Assembly (NCBI GenBank): GCA_011364975.1
Contig: RDOE01000012.1
Coordinates: forward strand, 1 to 59,390
Length of the DNA: 59,390 nucleotides
Direction: 5' to 3'
DNA from: Promethearchaeota archaeon
GTDB taxonomy: Archaea > Asgardarchaeota > Lokiarchaeia > Sigyniarchaeales > SOKP01
The notes under the pieces are model-generated. The model did no database searches. It was not told where the DNA came from and saw only the letters and a list, made by a program, of their open reading frames with translations. A program made the position numbers and the translations under genes. Shown piece after piece: positions 34,111 through 42,286 of this stretch. The number at the start of each line of letters is the position of its first letter. Position 1 is the stretch's first letter.

Positions 34111-35016
34111 ATGAAAAATCTCAACAATAAAAATTGCTTCATTACTGGAGCAGCTAATGGAATAGGTAAATCCTTTGCATTGGCATTAGCACGTGAAGGG
34201 ATGAATTTATTTATTACTGATATTGATTTAGAAAGCCTCGAAAGAGTAAAAAATGAGATTGAAGATCTTGGTGCTACAGTTTATTCTGGTTTGTGTGATG
34301 TTACTCGAATAGATCATTTTAAATCTATTTCGAACGAATTTTTTTCAAAATTAGGACACATTGATTTATTACTAAATAATGCAGGAATTGCTATTGGAGG
34401 CAGCATTTTAGACATTACTTTAGATGATTGGAAACAAGTCCTTGATGTTAATTTGTGGAGCGTTATTCATTCACTGGAAGTTTTTCTACCAAAAATGCTA
34501 GAAAGGAGATCAGGACATATAGTTAACGTTGCTTCGGGAGCTGGTATTGTGGGATCAACCGAACCCCTCCCCTATGTTACTTCAAAATTCGCAGTCGTAG
34601 GCTTATCTGAAACGTTATTTGGTCAACTTAATTCTTACGGGATTAAGGTATCAGTAATCGTTCCTACCTATATTAGAACCACTATCTTCGATAAAGCGAA
34701 AATCAAATATTCAAAAGAGCTTATTAATGATGTTGGTCAAGAAAAATTAAATGAAATTTCTCGAGATTTATTAAAAGACATGCAAAGCAAAGCAATGCTT
34801 CCTGATAGGGCAGTAAAAAAATATATTAAAGGAATTAAAGAAGATCAGCTTTATATTTATGATACAAAAGCAATGCTAGGAATCCTTACTTTGAAGGGCA
34901 CTAATCCCCACCAATATGAAACTTTTTTAAAGGAAAATAGCAAAAATTCAGAAAAGACAACCCGCGCTCACTATTTAAAATATGGTATTGATATAGAAAA
35001 ATATAGAATAGGTTAA
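34111..35016 (+). CDS. Short-chain dehydrogenase/reductase
   Basis: A 301-residue SDR. TGAANGIG (residues 12-19), NNAG near 93, Ser in NVASGAG, and YVTSK (catalytic Tyr and Lys) are all in place. The extended C-terminus of about 60 residues is basic and typical of SDRs acting on larger or hydrophobic substrates. The enoyl-CoA hydratase gene begins six bases after its stop, so the two are an operon; a 3-hydroxyacyl-CoA dehydrogenase-like role next to a hydratase would be logical, but SDR substrates cannot be read from motifs. Confidence 0.9.
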   Translation: MKNLNNKNCFITGAANGIGKSFALALAREGMNLFITDIDLESLERVKNEIEDLGATVYSGLCDVTRIDHFKSISNEFFSKLGHIDLLLNNAGIAIGGSILDITLDDWKQVLDVNLWSVIHSLEVFLPKMLERRSGHIVNVASGAGIVGSTEPLPYVTSKFAVVGLSETLFGQLNSYGIKVSVIVPTYIRTTIFDKAKIKYSKELINDVGQEKLNEISRDLLKDMQSKAMLPDRAVKKYIKGIKEDQLYIYDTKAMLGILTLKGTNPHQYETFLKENSKNSEKTTRAHYLKYGIDIEKYRIG

Positions 35017-35022
35017 CCAAAA

Positions 35023-35850
35023 ATGAATATAGAGGATTTTGAAGATATAATTTATGAAAAGGAAGAAAATGGGATTTGTACTATTACCTTTAATAGACCA
35101 GAAAGGAGAAATGCACTATCATATATTACCTTTTTAGAGATTGATACAGTTTTAGAGGATATGGAAAAAGATAAGAATGCTCGGGTTTTAATTATGACAG
35201 GATGCGAGGAAGCTAAGGCGTTCTCTTCGGGAGGGTATTTTAATATTAAAATGCTTACAGATATTCCGGATGATATCAAAAATGAAATTGATCTCATGGA
35301 TATTGCACAGAAACGATTGTGTATGAAATTATGGGATTTCTCAAAACCAGTTATTGCTGCAATTAACGGATTAGCTGTAGGTGCGGGAATTACCATGCCA
35401 CTTGCAGGAGCTGATTTAATATACATGGCGGATGATCCTGATACCTGGTTAGGGTTTTATTTTGTTAAACGAGGTATTGGACCCGAATTTGCACTTTCTT
35501 TTCTTTTACCAATCTATGTAGGGTTTCAAAAAGCAAAAGAGATTCTTTACTTTGGCGATAAAATTTATGCAAAAGAAGCAGAAAGGTTAGGAATCATTAA
35601 CAAAGCTATAGCTACTAAAGAATTACTCTCTTATACGAGAGAGCAAGCATTAAGACTTATTCCCCCTAAAGGACCAAGTATGTCATTAAAATTGATGAAA
35701 AAAACAATGCATCATTATTTTAGAGACATACTTTCAAAAACTTTAGATTTAGAAAATGAGAGTCTACAAGCGTTGTTTAAAACAAGTGATTTTAGAGAAT
35801 CAACAAAAGCATTAGGTCAAAAAAGAGAACCTGTTTTTAAAGGAAAATAA
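35023..35850 (+). CDS. Enoyl-CoA hydratase/isomerase family protein, second copy
   Basis: A 275-residue crotonase. It has TITFNRPERRNALSY near the N-terminus, AFSSGGYFNIK (oxyanion loop; the usual Gly-Ala-Asp is Gly-Gly-Tyr), KPVIAAINGLAVGAGITMPLAGADLIYM, and FYFVKRGIGPEFALSFLLP, where Glu at the second catalytic position is kept. It differs from the crotonase at 6.4 kb, which lacks that Glu. It is translated with the SDR upstream and probably works on acyl-CoA in the same pathway. Confidence 0.88.
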   Translation: MNIEDFEDIIYEKEENGICTITFNRPERRNALSYITFLEIDTVLEDMEKDKNARVLIMTGCEEAKAFSSGGYFNIKMLTDIPDDIKNEIDLMDIAQKRLCMKLWDFSKPVIAAINGLAVGAGITMPLAGADLIYMADDPDTWLGFYFVKRGIGPEFALSFLLPIYVGFQKAKEILYFGDKIYAKEAERLGIINKAIATKELLSYTREQALRLIPPKGPSMSLKLMKKTMHHYFRDILSKTLDLENESLQALFKTSDFRESTKALGQKREPVFKGK

Positions 35851-35956
35851 CTTTTTTTAATAAAAAATTAATAATAACCCTTTTTTATGGTTTTGATCCT
35901 CATATATTATAGTTGATTTTGTATAGCTAACTAAAACTTACAAATGGAAAATAAAA

Positions 35957-37477
35957 TTGCTTAATGATGAAATTGGTTTTGACAATAATAAGTACTTAAG
36001 AGAGCAATCTAATAGTATAATGGACAGAACAGCTCAATTTGGAAATAAATTATACTTAGAATTTGGTGGAAAATTGATCTCTGATTATCATGCTGCCCGT
36101 ACTCTGCCTGGATTCGACCCAAATGTAAAGTTAAAACTTTTAAAACTCCTTGAAGATAAAATTGAGGTTATTGTATGTATATATTCCGGGGATATTGAAA
36201 GGAAGAAAATTCGTGCAGATTTTGGGATTTCTTATGATTCTGATGCGATGAAACTAATTGATGAACTTCGTGAGGGGGGAATTAATGTAATTGCTGTTGT
36301 TGTAACGCGTTTTAAGGGACAACCGGTAGTAAAACAATTTATGAACAAATTAGAACGTCGTAATATAAGTGTATATACCCATTATCCAATTAAAGGATAT
36401 CCTACTAATATTGATCGAATCGTGAGCGAAGAAGGATACGGTGCTAATGAATATATTGAAACAACTAAACCAATTATCATTGTAACTGGACCTGGACCAG
36501 GTAGTGGCAAAATGGCAACTTGTCTTTCTCAAATCTATCACGAACATTTAAGAGGATTAGTCGCAGGTTATGCTAAGTTTGAAACATTTCCAATTTGGAA
36601 TTTACCATTAAAGCATCCTGTAAATTTGGCTTATGAGTCCGCTACAGCTGATTTAGGAGATTTTAATCAAGTAGATCCCTTTCATCTCGAGGCCTATAAT
36701 ATACCTGCGATAAATTATAATAGAGATATTGAAATTTTTCCAGTACTCAAGAAAATTATGTCTAGGATTATGGGTACTAAATTAATATATAAATCTCCCA
36801 CAGATATGGGTGTAAACCAAGCAGGTTTTGCGATTACCAATGATGAAGTAGTGCAACAAGCAGCTAAACAAGAATTAATCCGGAGATACTTTCGATATAG
36901 TTGTGAATATGCTATTGGTATTGCAGATAAAAAAACAGTGCAGAGAGCTGAATTATTAATGAAAGAATTAAACCTCACACCATTAGATCGAAAAGTAGTA
37001 GAAGAAGCTCATCAAGCATCCATGCTTGCCCAAAAAAAAGGCAAAGGTAATGAAGGAGTTTTCGCAGGAGCGGCTTTAGAATTAAGAGATGGTACCATAA
37101 TTACTGGTAATAATTCCCCACTCATGCATGCGGCTTCTAGCTTAATATTAAATGCAATTAAAGAATTAGCTCGTATCCCCGATAATATTCATTTATTATC
37201 TCCAAATATATTAGAAGCAATAAGTAATTTGAAATCAGAAATTTTCAATCAAAAAAGATTGAGCCTCAATCTTGAAGAAACCCTTATAGCTTTAAGTATT
37301 AGTGCTGATTTCAATCCTTCTGCCAAAGTAGCAATGGAAAAACTGAAGGATCTTAGAGGTTGTGAAATGCATTCAACTCATATACCTACTCCTGGTGATG
37401 AAGCTGGATTAAGAAGATTGGGGCTCAATATAACTTCTGAACCTCATTTTTCATCAAAAAGTTTGTTTATTTCCTAA
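35957..37477 (+). CDS. DUF1846 family protein
   Basis: A 506-residue protein that matches the DUF1846 family over its length, including EFGGKLISDYHAARTLPGFDPN, the nucleotide-loop-like TGPGPGSGKMATCLSQ near residue 178, KFETFPIWNLPLKHPVNLAYE and SPTDMGVNQAGFAI. The family is widespread in Firmicutes and some archaea; structures exist but the function is not settled. Start is TTG 35957, since the ATG at 35944 is out of frame. It lies upstream of CTP synthase; no operon partner tells more. Confidence 0.85.
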   Translation: MLNDEIGFDNNKYLREQSNSIMDRTAQFGNKLYLEFGGKLISDYHAARTLPGFDPNVKLKLLKLLEDKIEVIVCIYSGDIERKKIRADFGISYDSDAMKLIDELREGGINVIAVVVTRFKGQPVVKQFMNKLERRNISVYTHYPIKGYPTNIDRIVSEEGYGANEYIETTKPIIIVTGPGPGSGKMATCLSQIYHEHLRGLVAGYAKFETFPIWNLPLKHPVNLAYESATADLGDFNQVDPFHLEAYNIPAINYNRDIEIFPVLKKIMSRIMGTKLIYKSPTDMGVNQAGFAITNDEVVQQAAKQELIRRYFRYSCEYAIGIADKKTVQRAELLMKELNLTPLDRKVVEEAHQASMLAQKKGKGNEGVFAGAALELRDGTIITGNNSPLMHAASSLILNAIKELARIPDNIHLLSPNILEAISNLKSEIFNQKRLSLNLEETLIALSISADFNPSAKVAMEKLKDLRGCEMHSTHIPTPGDEAGLRRLGLNITSEPHFSSKSLFIS

Positions 37478-37588
37478 TTAAGGTATAAACTTATTTCTCG
37501 AAATCCTTATTAAATGTGGTTTATATTTAATATTTTTATTATGAAAAAAGTATAGGAAAATAATATCTAATAAAGGTCGGCTAGAAAT

Positions 37589-39268
37589 ATGACTACTAAA
37601 TGTAAATACTGCTTTGTAACTGGCGGAGTTATGTCAGGAATAGGAAAAGGAGTAGTAACAGCCTGTATTGGTAAGGTTTTACAATTTAGAGGATTTAAAG
37701 TTTCGGTAGTTAAAATTGATCCTTATTTGAATGTAGATCCAGGAACATTAAACCCAATCGAGCATGGAGAATGCTTTATTACTGAGGATGTATGGGAGTT
37801 TAAGCCAGTTTTTGAATCTAATGAACGTTCCTATAGAATCTCGGAAATTGATCAAGATTTTGGAACTTATAGTAGAATTTTAGGTATTGAAATGCATCCT
37901 TCTCATAACATAACATCTGGCCAAATCTACCTTTCTACTATATTAAGTGAAAGAAAAGGTAAATTTTTAGGAAAAACCGTCCAATTAATACCTCACGTTA
38001 CAGATATAATTAAAAAACGGTTATTTGAAATTTCTGAAAAGGAAGAATTGGACGTATTATTAATTGAATGCGGAGGAACTGTAGGTGATTTAGAATCAAG
38101 TATCTTTTTAGAAGCGTTTCGTCAAATTAAATTAGAATACCCTAAGCACACTGCTTTTGTTCATGTGACTTTAGTACCCTATTCAAAAGCTGTTGGCCAA
38201 CAAAAATCAAAACCTACACAACATTCCGTAAAGATGCTTCAAAGTCTTGGATTACAACCAGATATTATAATTGGTCGAAGTGAAGTTCCTTTAGCAAAAG
38301 ATATTAAACGAAAAATTTCATTATATTCAAACGTTCCGGAAAAAGCAGTGATATCAAATCCAGATTTAGAAGTTGTATATGAGCTTCCTATCCTTTTTGA
38401 AGAACAAGGTTTAGGAGATATTATCTGTGAATTAATTGATTTGAAGGCAAAGCTAGTATCTTACAATGAAGTAACCAATTATTCTGAATGGGTAAAAATG
38501 GTCAAAATGTATAAAGAGGCTAACGAAAGTGTTAGAATTGGAATGCCTGGAAAATACTTTAACATTTCTGACTCCTATATCTCGATTAATGAAGCTTTAG
38601 AGCATGCTGGTGCTCATTTAGGGCAAAAAGTTGATTTAAAGATGATTAATATTACTGAAGATACAAATATTACAGAGGAATTAAGGGATTGTGATGGCAT
38701 ACTGTTAACACCAGGCTTTGGTGAAAGAGCAGTAGAAGGAATGATTCTCGCAGCTGAATTTGCAATGGAAAATAAAGTGCCTTTCCTGGGAATTTGTTTT
38801 GGAGCGCAACTTTTTTTCGCAGGTTTTTGTCGAAAATATTTAGGGTTAAAGGGCGCAAATTCTACTGAGATTGATCCAATAACACCTTATCCTGTTGTTG
38901 ATTTGTTAGAAAGCCAAAAATTAATTGATGAAATGGGAGGCACTATGCGACTGGGTTCTCAAAAAATCATTGTGGAAAAGAATTCAAAATTATTTAAAGC
39001 CTATAAGCAAACAGAGATTAAAGAAAGATTTAGGCATCGTTACCATATTAAAGAGCGATTCATTACAAAGGAGGCAATAGAAAAAGGATTACTAATTTCA
39101 AGCAGAGATCAAACCGGACAAATTATAAACAGTATAGAGTTAGATAGGAATGATCATTGGATGGTTGGAACGCAATTTCATCCAGAATTTAAATCGAGGC
39201 CTTATAAACCTTCCCCTGTCTATTATGATTTTATAAAAGAATGTATTAAATTTAAAAAACAACAGTAA
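37589..39268 (+). CDS. pyrG: CTP synthase with an insertion in the nucleotide loop
   Basis: A 559-residue CTP synthase (UTP + ATP + glutamine to CTP). N-terminal amidoligase: FVTGGVMSGIGKG (9-21), NVDPGTLNPIEHG, ECGGTVGD with metal ligand E160, KPTQHSVKML. C-terminal glutamine amidotransferase: nucleophile C403 in LGICFGAQ, and H531/E533 in QFHPEF. Compared with E. coli PyrG, an 18-residue segment (68-85) replaces two residues (Gly66-Ala67) just before the ETDLDLGHYERF motif, which here reads EIDQDFGTYSRI; the metal-binding Asp is kept as D90. The enzyme should be active, but effector or subunit contacts may differ. Confidence 0.93.
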   Translation: MTTKCKYCFVTGGVMSGIGKGVVTACIGKVLQFRGFKVSVVKIDPYLNVDPGTLNPIEHGECFITEDVWEFKPVFESNERSYRISEIDQDFGTYSRILGIEMHPSHNITSGQIYLSTILSERKGKFLGKTVQLIPHVTDIIKKRLFEISEKEELDVLLIECGGTVGDLESSIFLEAFRQIKLEYPKHTAFVHVTLVPYSKAVGQQKSKPTQHSVKMLQSLGLQPDIIIGRSEVPLAKDIKRKISLYSNVPEKAVISNPDLEVVYELPILFEEQGLGDIICELIDLKAKLVSYNEVTNYSEWVKMVKMYKEANESVRIGMPGKYFNISDSYISINEALEHAGAHLGQKVDLKMINITEDTNITEELRDCDGILLTPGFGERAVEGMILAAEFAMENKVPFLGICFGAQLFFAGFCRKYLGLKGANSTEIDPITPYPVVDLLESQKLIDEMGGTMRLGSQKIIVEKNSKLFKAYKQTEIKERFRHRYHIKERFITKEAIEKGLLISSRDQTGQIINSIELDRNDHWMVGTQFHPEFKSRPYKPSPVYYDFIKECIKFKKQQ

Positions 39269-39464
39269 TTCATTTACTTCTTATTTAAATATCTAAAAAA
39301 TTTAGAATTTTCGAAGGATTAACTTTTATTAAAATATAATTCTTTCTTTTAAAGGGTAATCCATAAGTAATAAGAAAATAGTTAACAAATATTAGAGTCA
39401 TTTTTAATAATTTATCGTATTTCTATTACATAATTAAATATAAAAAGTAAAAATACTGATTAAA

Positions 39465-40910
39465 ATGCCATTAAAAACCCCAGAAGAATATTTGGAAAGT
39501 ATTAAACGCCCTGTAAATCTGTACATGTTCGGAGAAAAAGTTAAAGAATTTTGGAATCACCCGATTATCAAGCCTTCAATAAATACAGTAATGAAAATCT
39601 ATGAACTTGCTCAAAATGAACAATATAAAGACATCATGACGACAACATCTCATTTAACGGGTGAAATAATAAATAGATTTACCCATATTCATCAATCAAC
39701 TGATGACTTAATTAAAAAAGTAAAGATGCAAAGATTATTAGGGCAACATACTGCATGTTGTTTTCAAAGATGCGTTGGATTTGATGCGGCGAATGCGTTA
39801 TATAGTGTCACCTTTGAAATGGATAAAAAATGTGGAACTAATTATCATGATCGGTTTAAGAAATATTGGATTGAGGTTCAAAACCAAGATCTGATGGTAG
39901 ATGGCGCTATGACCGATACAAAAGGAGATAGAAGTAAAAGACCCGCAGAGCAGCCAGATCCTGATGCATATTTGCATATTGTCGATGAAAATGATGATGG
40001 AATAGTAGTTAGAGGAGCCAAAGTGCATCAAACAGGTTATCTCAATTCTCATCGTGCAATCATCATGCCCACTCTTGCTCTTAGACCTGGTGAGGAAAAT
40101 TACGCTGTAAGTTTTGGAATTGATACAAATGCAAAAGGAATCACTATGATATATGGACGGCAATCGTGTGATACACGGAAAATTGAAGAAGGAAAATTAG
40201 ATATTGGAAATTTCATGTTTGGTGGTCAAGAAATTTTCGTTGTTTTTGAAGATGTGTTTGTTCCAAAAAAAAATATTTTTATGAAAGGGGAAGTTGAATT
40301 TTCTGGAGAATTAGTCAATAGATTTGCTGGATTTCATCGACAGTCTTATGGTGGATGTAAAGTAGGAGTAGGAGATGTTTTAATAGGTGCCACAGCCTTA
40401 ATAGCAGAATATAATGGGGCAGATAAAGCATCCCACGTTAAAGACAAATTAGTTGAGATGACACATCTAAATGAAACATTATATAGTTGCGGTATTGCTT
40501 GTAGTTCCTTAGGTTTTCAGCGTGATGCAGGAAATTATGAAATGGATATGCTCTTAGCTAATGTTTGTAAACAGAATGTAACACGTTTTCCTTATGAGAT
40601 AGGGAGACTAGCAGAAGATCTTGCAGGAGGAATCATCTGTACTATGCCTTCTGAACTAGATATGAAATCGGAGGAAATTGGCCCATTAGTTGAAAAATAT
40701 CTCAGTACATGTGAAGGAATTTGCGCTGAAGATAGATATAAGGTTTTGAGATTTATTGAAAACCTTACTATGGGTGTAGCTTCTGTTAGTTATAGAACAG
40801 AGTCTATGCATGGAGCAGGCTCGCCTCAAGCTCAGAGGATAATGATTTCTCGTCAAGCTAATTTAGAGGAAAAGAAGAAACTAGTTAAAAAAATCCTTAA
40901 AATTGAATAA
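39465..40910 (+). CDS. 4-Hydroxybutyryl-CoA dehydratase/HpaB family flavoprotein, second copy
   Basis: A 481-residue paralogue of the protein at 24.3-25.9 kb. The iron-sulfur ligands are again complete: C99 and C103 in CCFQRCVG, H291 and C298 in FHRQSYGGC, the same 4- and 7-residue spacings as in AbfD. It also has TSHLTGEIINRFTHIHQS and FEDVFVPKKNIFM. It lacks the C-terminal extension of its paralogue. Substrate loops differ between the copies, so they may act on different 4- or 5-hydroxyacyl-CoA esters. The gene stands alone with its own T-tract terminator. Confidence 0.85.
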   Translation: MPLKTPEEYLESIKRPVNLYMFGEKVKEFWNHPIIKPSINTVMKIYELAQNEQYKDIMTTTSHLTGEIINRFTHIHQSTDDLIKKVKMQRLLGQHTACCFQRCVGFDAANALYSVTFEMDKKCGTNYHDRFKKYWIEVQNQDLMVDGAMTDTKGDRSKRPAEQPDPDAYLHIVDENDDGIVVRGAKVHQTGYLNSHRAIIMPTLALRPGEENYAVSFGIDTNAKGITMIYGRQSCDTRKIEEGKLDIGNFMFGGQEIFVVFEDVFVPKKNIFMKGEVEFSGELVNRFAGFHRQSYGGCKVGVGDVLIGATALIAEYNGADKASHVKDKLVEMTHLNETLYSCGIACSSLGFQRDAGNYEMDMLLANVCKQNVTRFPYEIGRLAEDLAGGIICTMPSELDMKSEEIGPLVEKYLSTCEGICAEDRYKVLRFIENLTMGVASVSYRTESMHGAGSPQAQRIMISRQANLEEKKKLVKKILKIE

Positions 40911-40913
40911 TCC

Positions 40914-40922
40914 ATTTTTTTT
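40914..40922 (+). terminator. T-tract terminator after the second AbfD-like gene
   Basis: A run of eight T (40915-40922) five bases after the stop, without a hairpin. It isolates this gene from carAB, which begins 230 bases downstream; the gap between holds only AT-rich sequence and the carA promoter. Confidence 0.45.
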
Positions 40923-41097
40923 GATTAAATCTCTAAATAAAATTAATATATTATATTCATGCAAAATAGTGACCTATTTTTTTTTGAAATGACCTTAATT
41001 AAGTTTAAAATTTACTATTGAATAAATTTAGAAAATTGTCGTATGATATCTTAGAATTATCAACACTTTAACAGCTTAATAAATATTCTTAAAAAAA

Positions 41098-41110
41098 GTT
41101 ATATAATATC
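41098..41110 (+). promoter_or_regulatory. Likely TATA box of the carAB operon
   Basis: GTTATATAATATC lies about 50 bases before the carA start, leaving room for a short leader. It is the best TATA candidate in the 242-base gap. No pyrimidine- or arginine-type operator is recognised. Confidence 0.35.
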
Positions 41111-41152
41111 TTTATTTTAAGGATTAAAAAGAAGAAGAATATATTTTGTCTT

Positions 41153-42286
41153 ATGCTTTATAAGAAAGAAAGACCCGCTGTTTTAATATTTAAGGACGGT
41201 CGCTATTTTGAAGGGATCGGTTTTGGAGCGACCAAACAAGTAGAGGGAGAGATAGTTTTTACAACGATTACGGGAGCAGGATATAATGAAACGCTAACAG
41301 ATCCTTCTTATCAAGGTCAGATTGTTGTTATGACTCATCCTCTTGTTGGTAATTATGGAGTTCCAGCTTGGGAAAAAGATAAATATGGGATACATAAATA
41401 TTTTGAATCAGATTCAATAAAAGTTAGTGGGTTCGTAGTTAATGAATGTTGTAAAAATCCCAGCCATTTTGAAAGTGCAAAAACCTTAAATGAGTTCCTT
41501 TTAGAAGAAAATGTTCCTGGAATTGAATGGATTGACACTCGAGCAATTACTAAGATACTAAGAGAAGAAGGCGTTAAACTTGGGATATTGAAGGTATATA
41601 ATCCTGGGGACAGGCCTAATATCGAAAAATTAAAGGAAAAAGCAAAAGATGTTGAGGATCCTAATCTTCGACACCTAGCGAGTGAGGTATCGACAAAAGA
41701 AGTTAAAAGGTTATTACCATCTGATCCTAAAGGACGCGTTGTATTGATTGATTTGGGTGTAAAAAATAATATTTTACGGAATTTACTCCAACGACAAATC
41801 GAGATAATAATGGTTCCCTATGATTTTTCTTACGAGCAAATCATGAAATTCAAGCCAAATGGGGTTTTTATTTCCAATGGACCTGGTGATCCAGCAATAT
41901 ATGAAAAAGCAATCATTACTTCTAAAAAATTGATTGAAAACTCAATCCCTACAATGGGTATCTGTTTAGGGAATCAAATAATTGCTTTAGCTGCGGGAGG
42001 TACATCTTACAAGTTAAAATATGGTCACCGAGGTGGAAATAAGACAGTTATAAACCCTGAAACCAGACAATGTTATATTACTTCTCAAAATCACGGATTT
42101 TGTGTGAAAAGGTTTGAAGAAGAAGGATTTAAGGAATTTTTAATCAACATTGATGATAATTCAAATGAAGGGATTATCCATAAGGAAAAGCCTATCTTTG
42201 CGGTACAATTTCATCCTGAAGCATCTCCTGGACCTTTAGACTCTCTTTACTTATTTGATAAATTTTTAAATTATATGGGGTTATGA
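41153..42286 (+). CDS. carA: Carbamoyl-phosphate synthase small subunit
   Basis: A 377-residue glutaminase subunit. The N-terminal CPSase domain has EIVFTTITGAGYNETLTDPSYQGQIVVMT HPL in pattern (33-63); the C-terminal class I amidotransferase has ISNGPGDP (240-247), nucleophile C271 in MGICLGNQ, and H354/E356 in QFHPEA. It releases ammonia from glutamine and channels it to CarB for carbamoyl phosphate, used in pyrimidine and arginine synthesis. Its TGA overlaps the ATG of carB (ATGA at 42283-42286), giving tight translational coupling. Confidence 0.95.
   Translation: MLYKKERPAVLIFKDGRYFEGIGFGATKQVEGEIVFTTITGAGYNETLTDPSYQGQIVVMTHPLVGNYGVPAWEKDKYGIHKYFESDSIKVSGFVVNECCKNPSHFESAKTLNEFLLEENVPGIEWIDTRAITKILREEGVKLGILKVYNPGDRPNIEKLKEKAKDVEDPNLRHLASEVSTKEVKRLLPSDPKGRVVLIDLGVKNNILRNLLQRQIEIIMVPYDFSYEQIMKFKPNGVFISNGPGDPAIYEKAIITSKKLIENSIPTMGICLGNQIIALAAGGTSYKLKYGHRGGNKTVINPETRQCYITSQNHGFCVKRFEEEGFKEFLINIDDNSNEGIIHKEKPIFAVQFHPEASPGPLDSLYLFDKFLNYMGL

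Noticed and set aside
39798..40163. A 121-codon minus-strand frame inside the second AbfD-like gene
   Set aside because: Antisense shadow with no recognisable content; the plus-strand gene has conserved cluster ligands.
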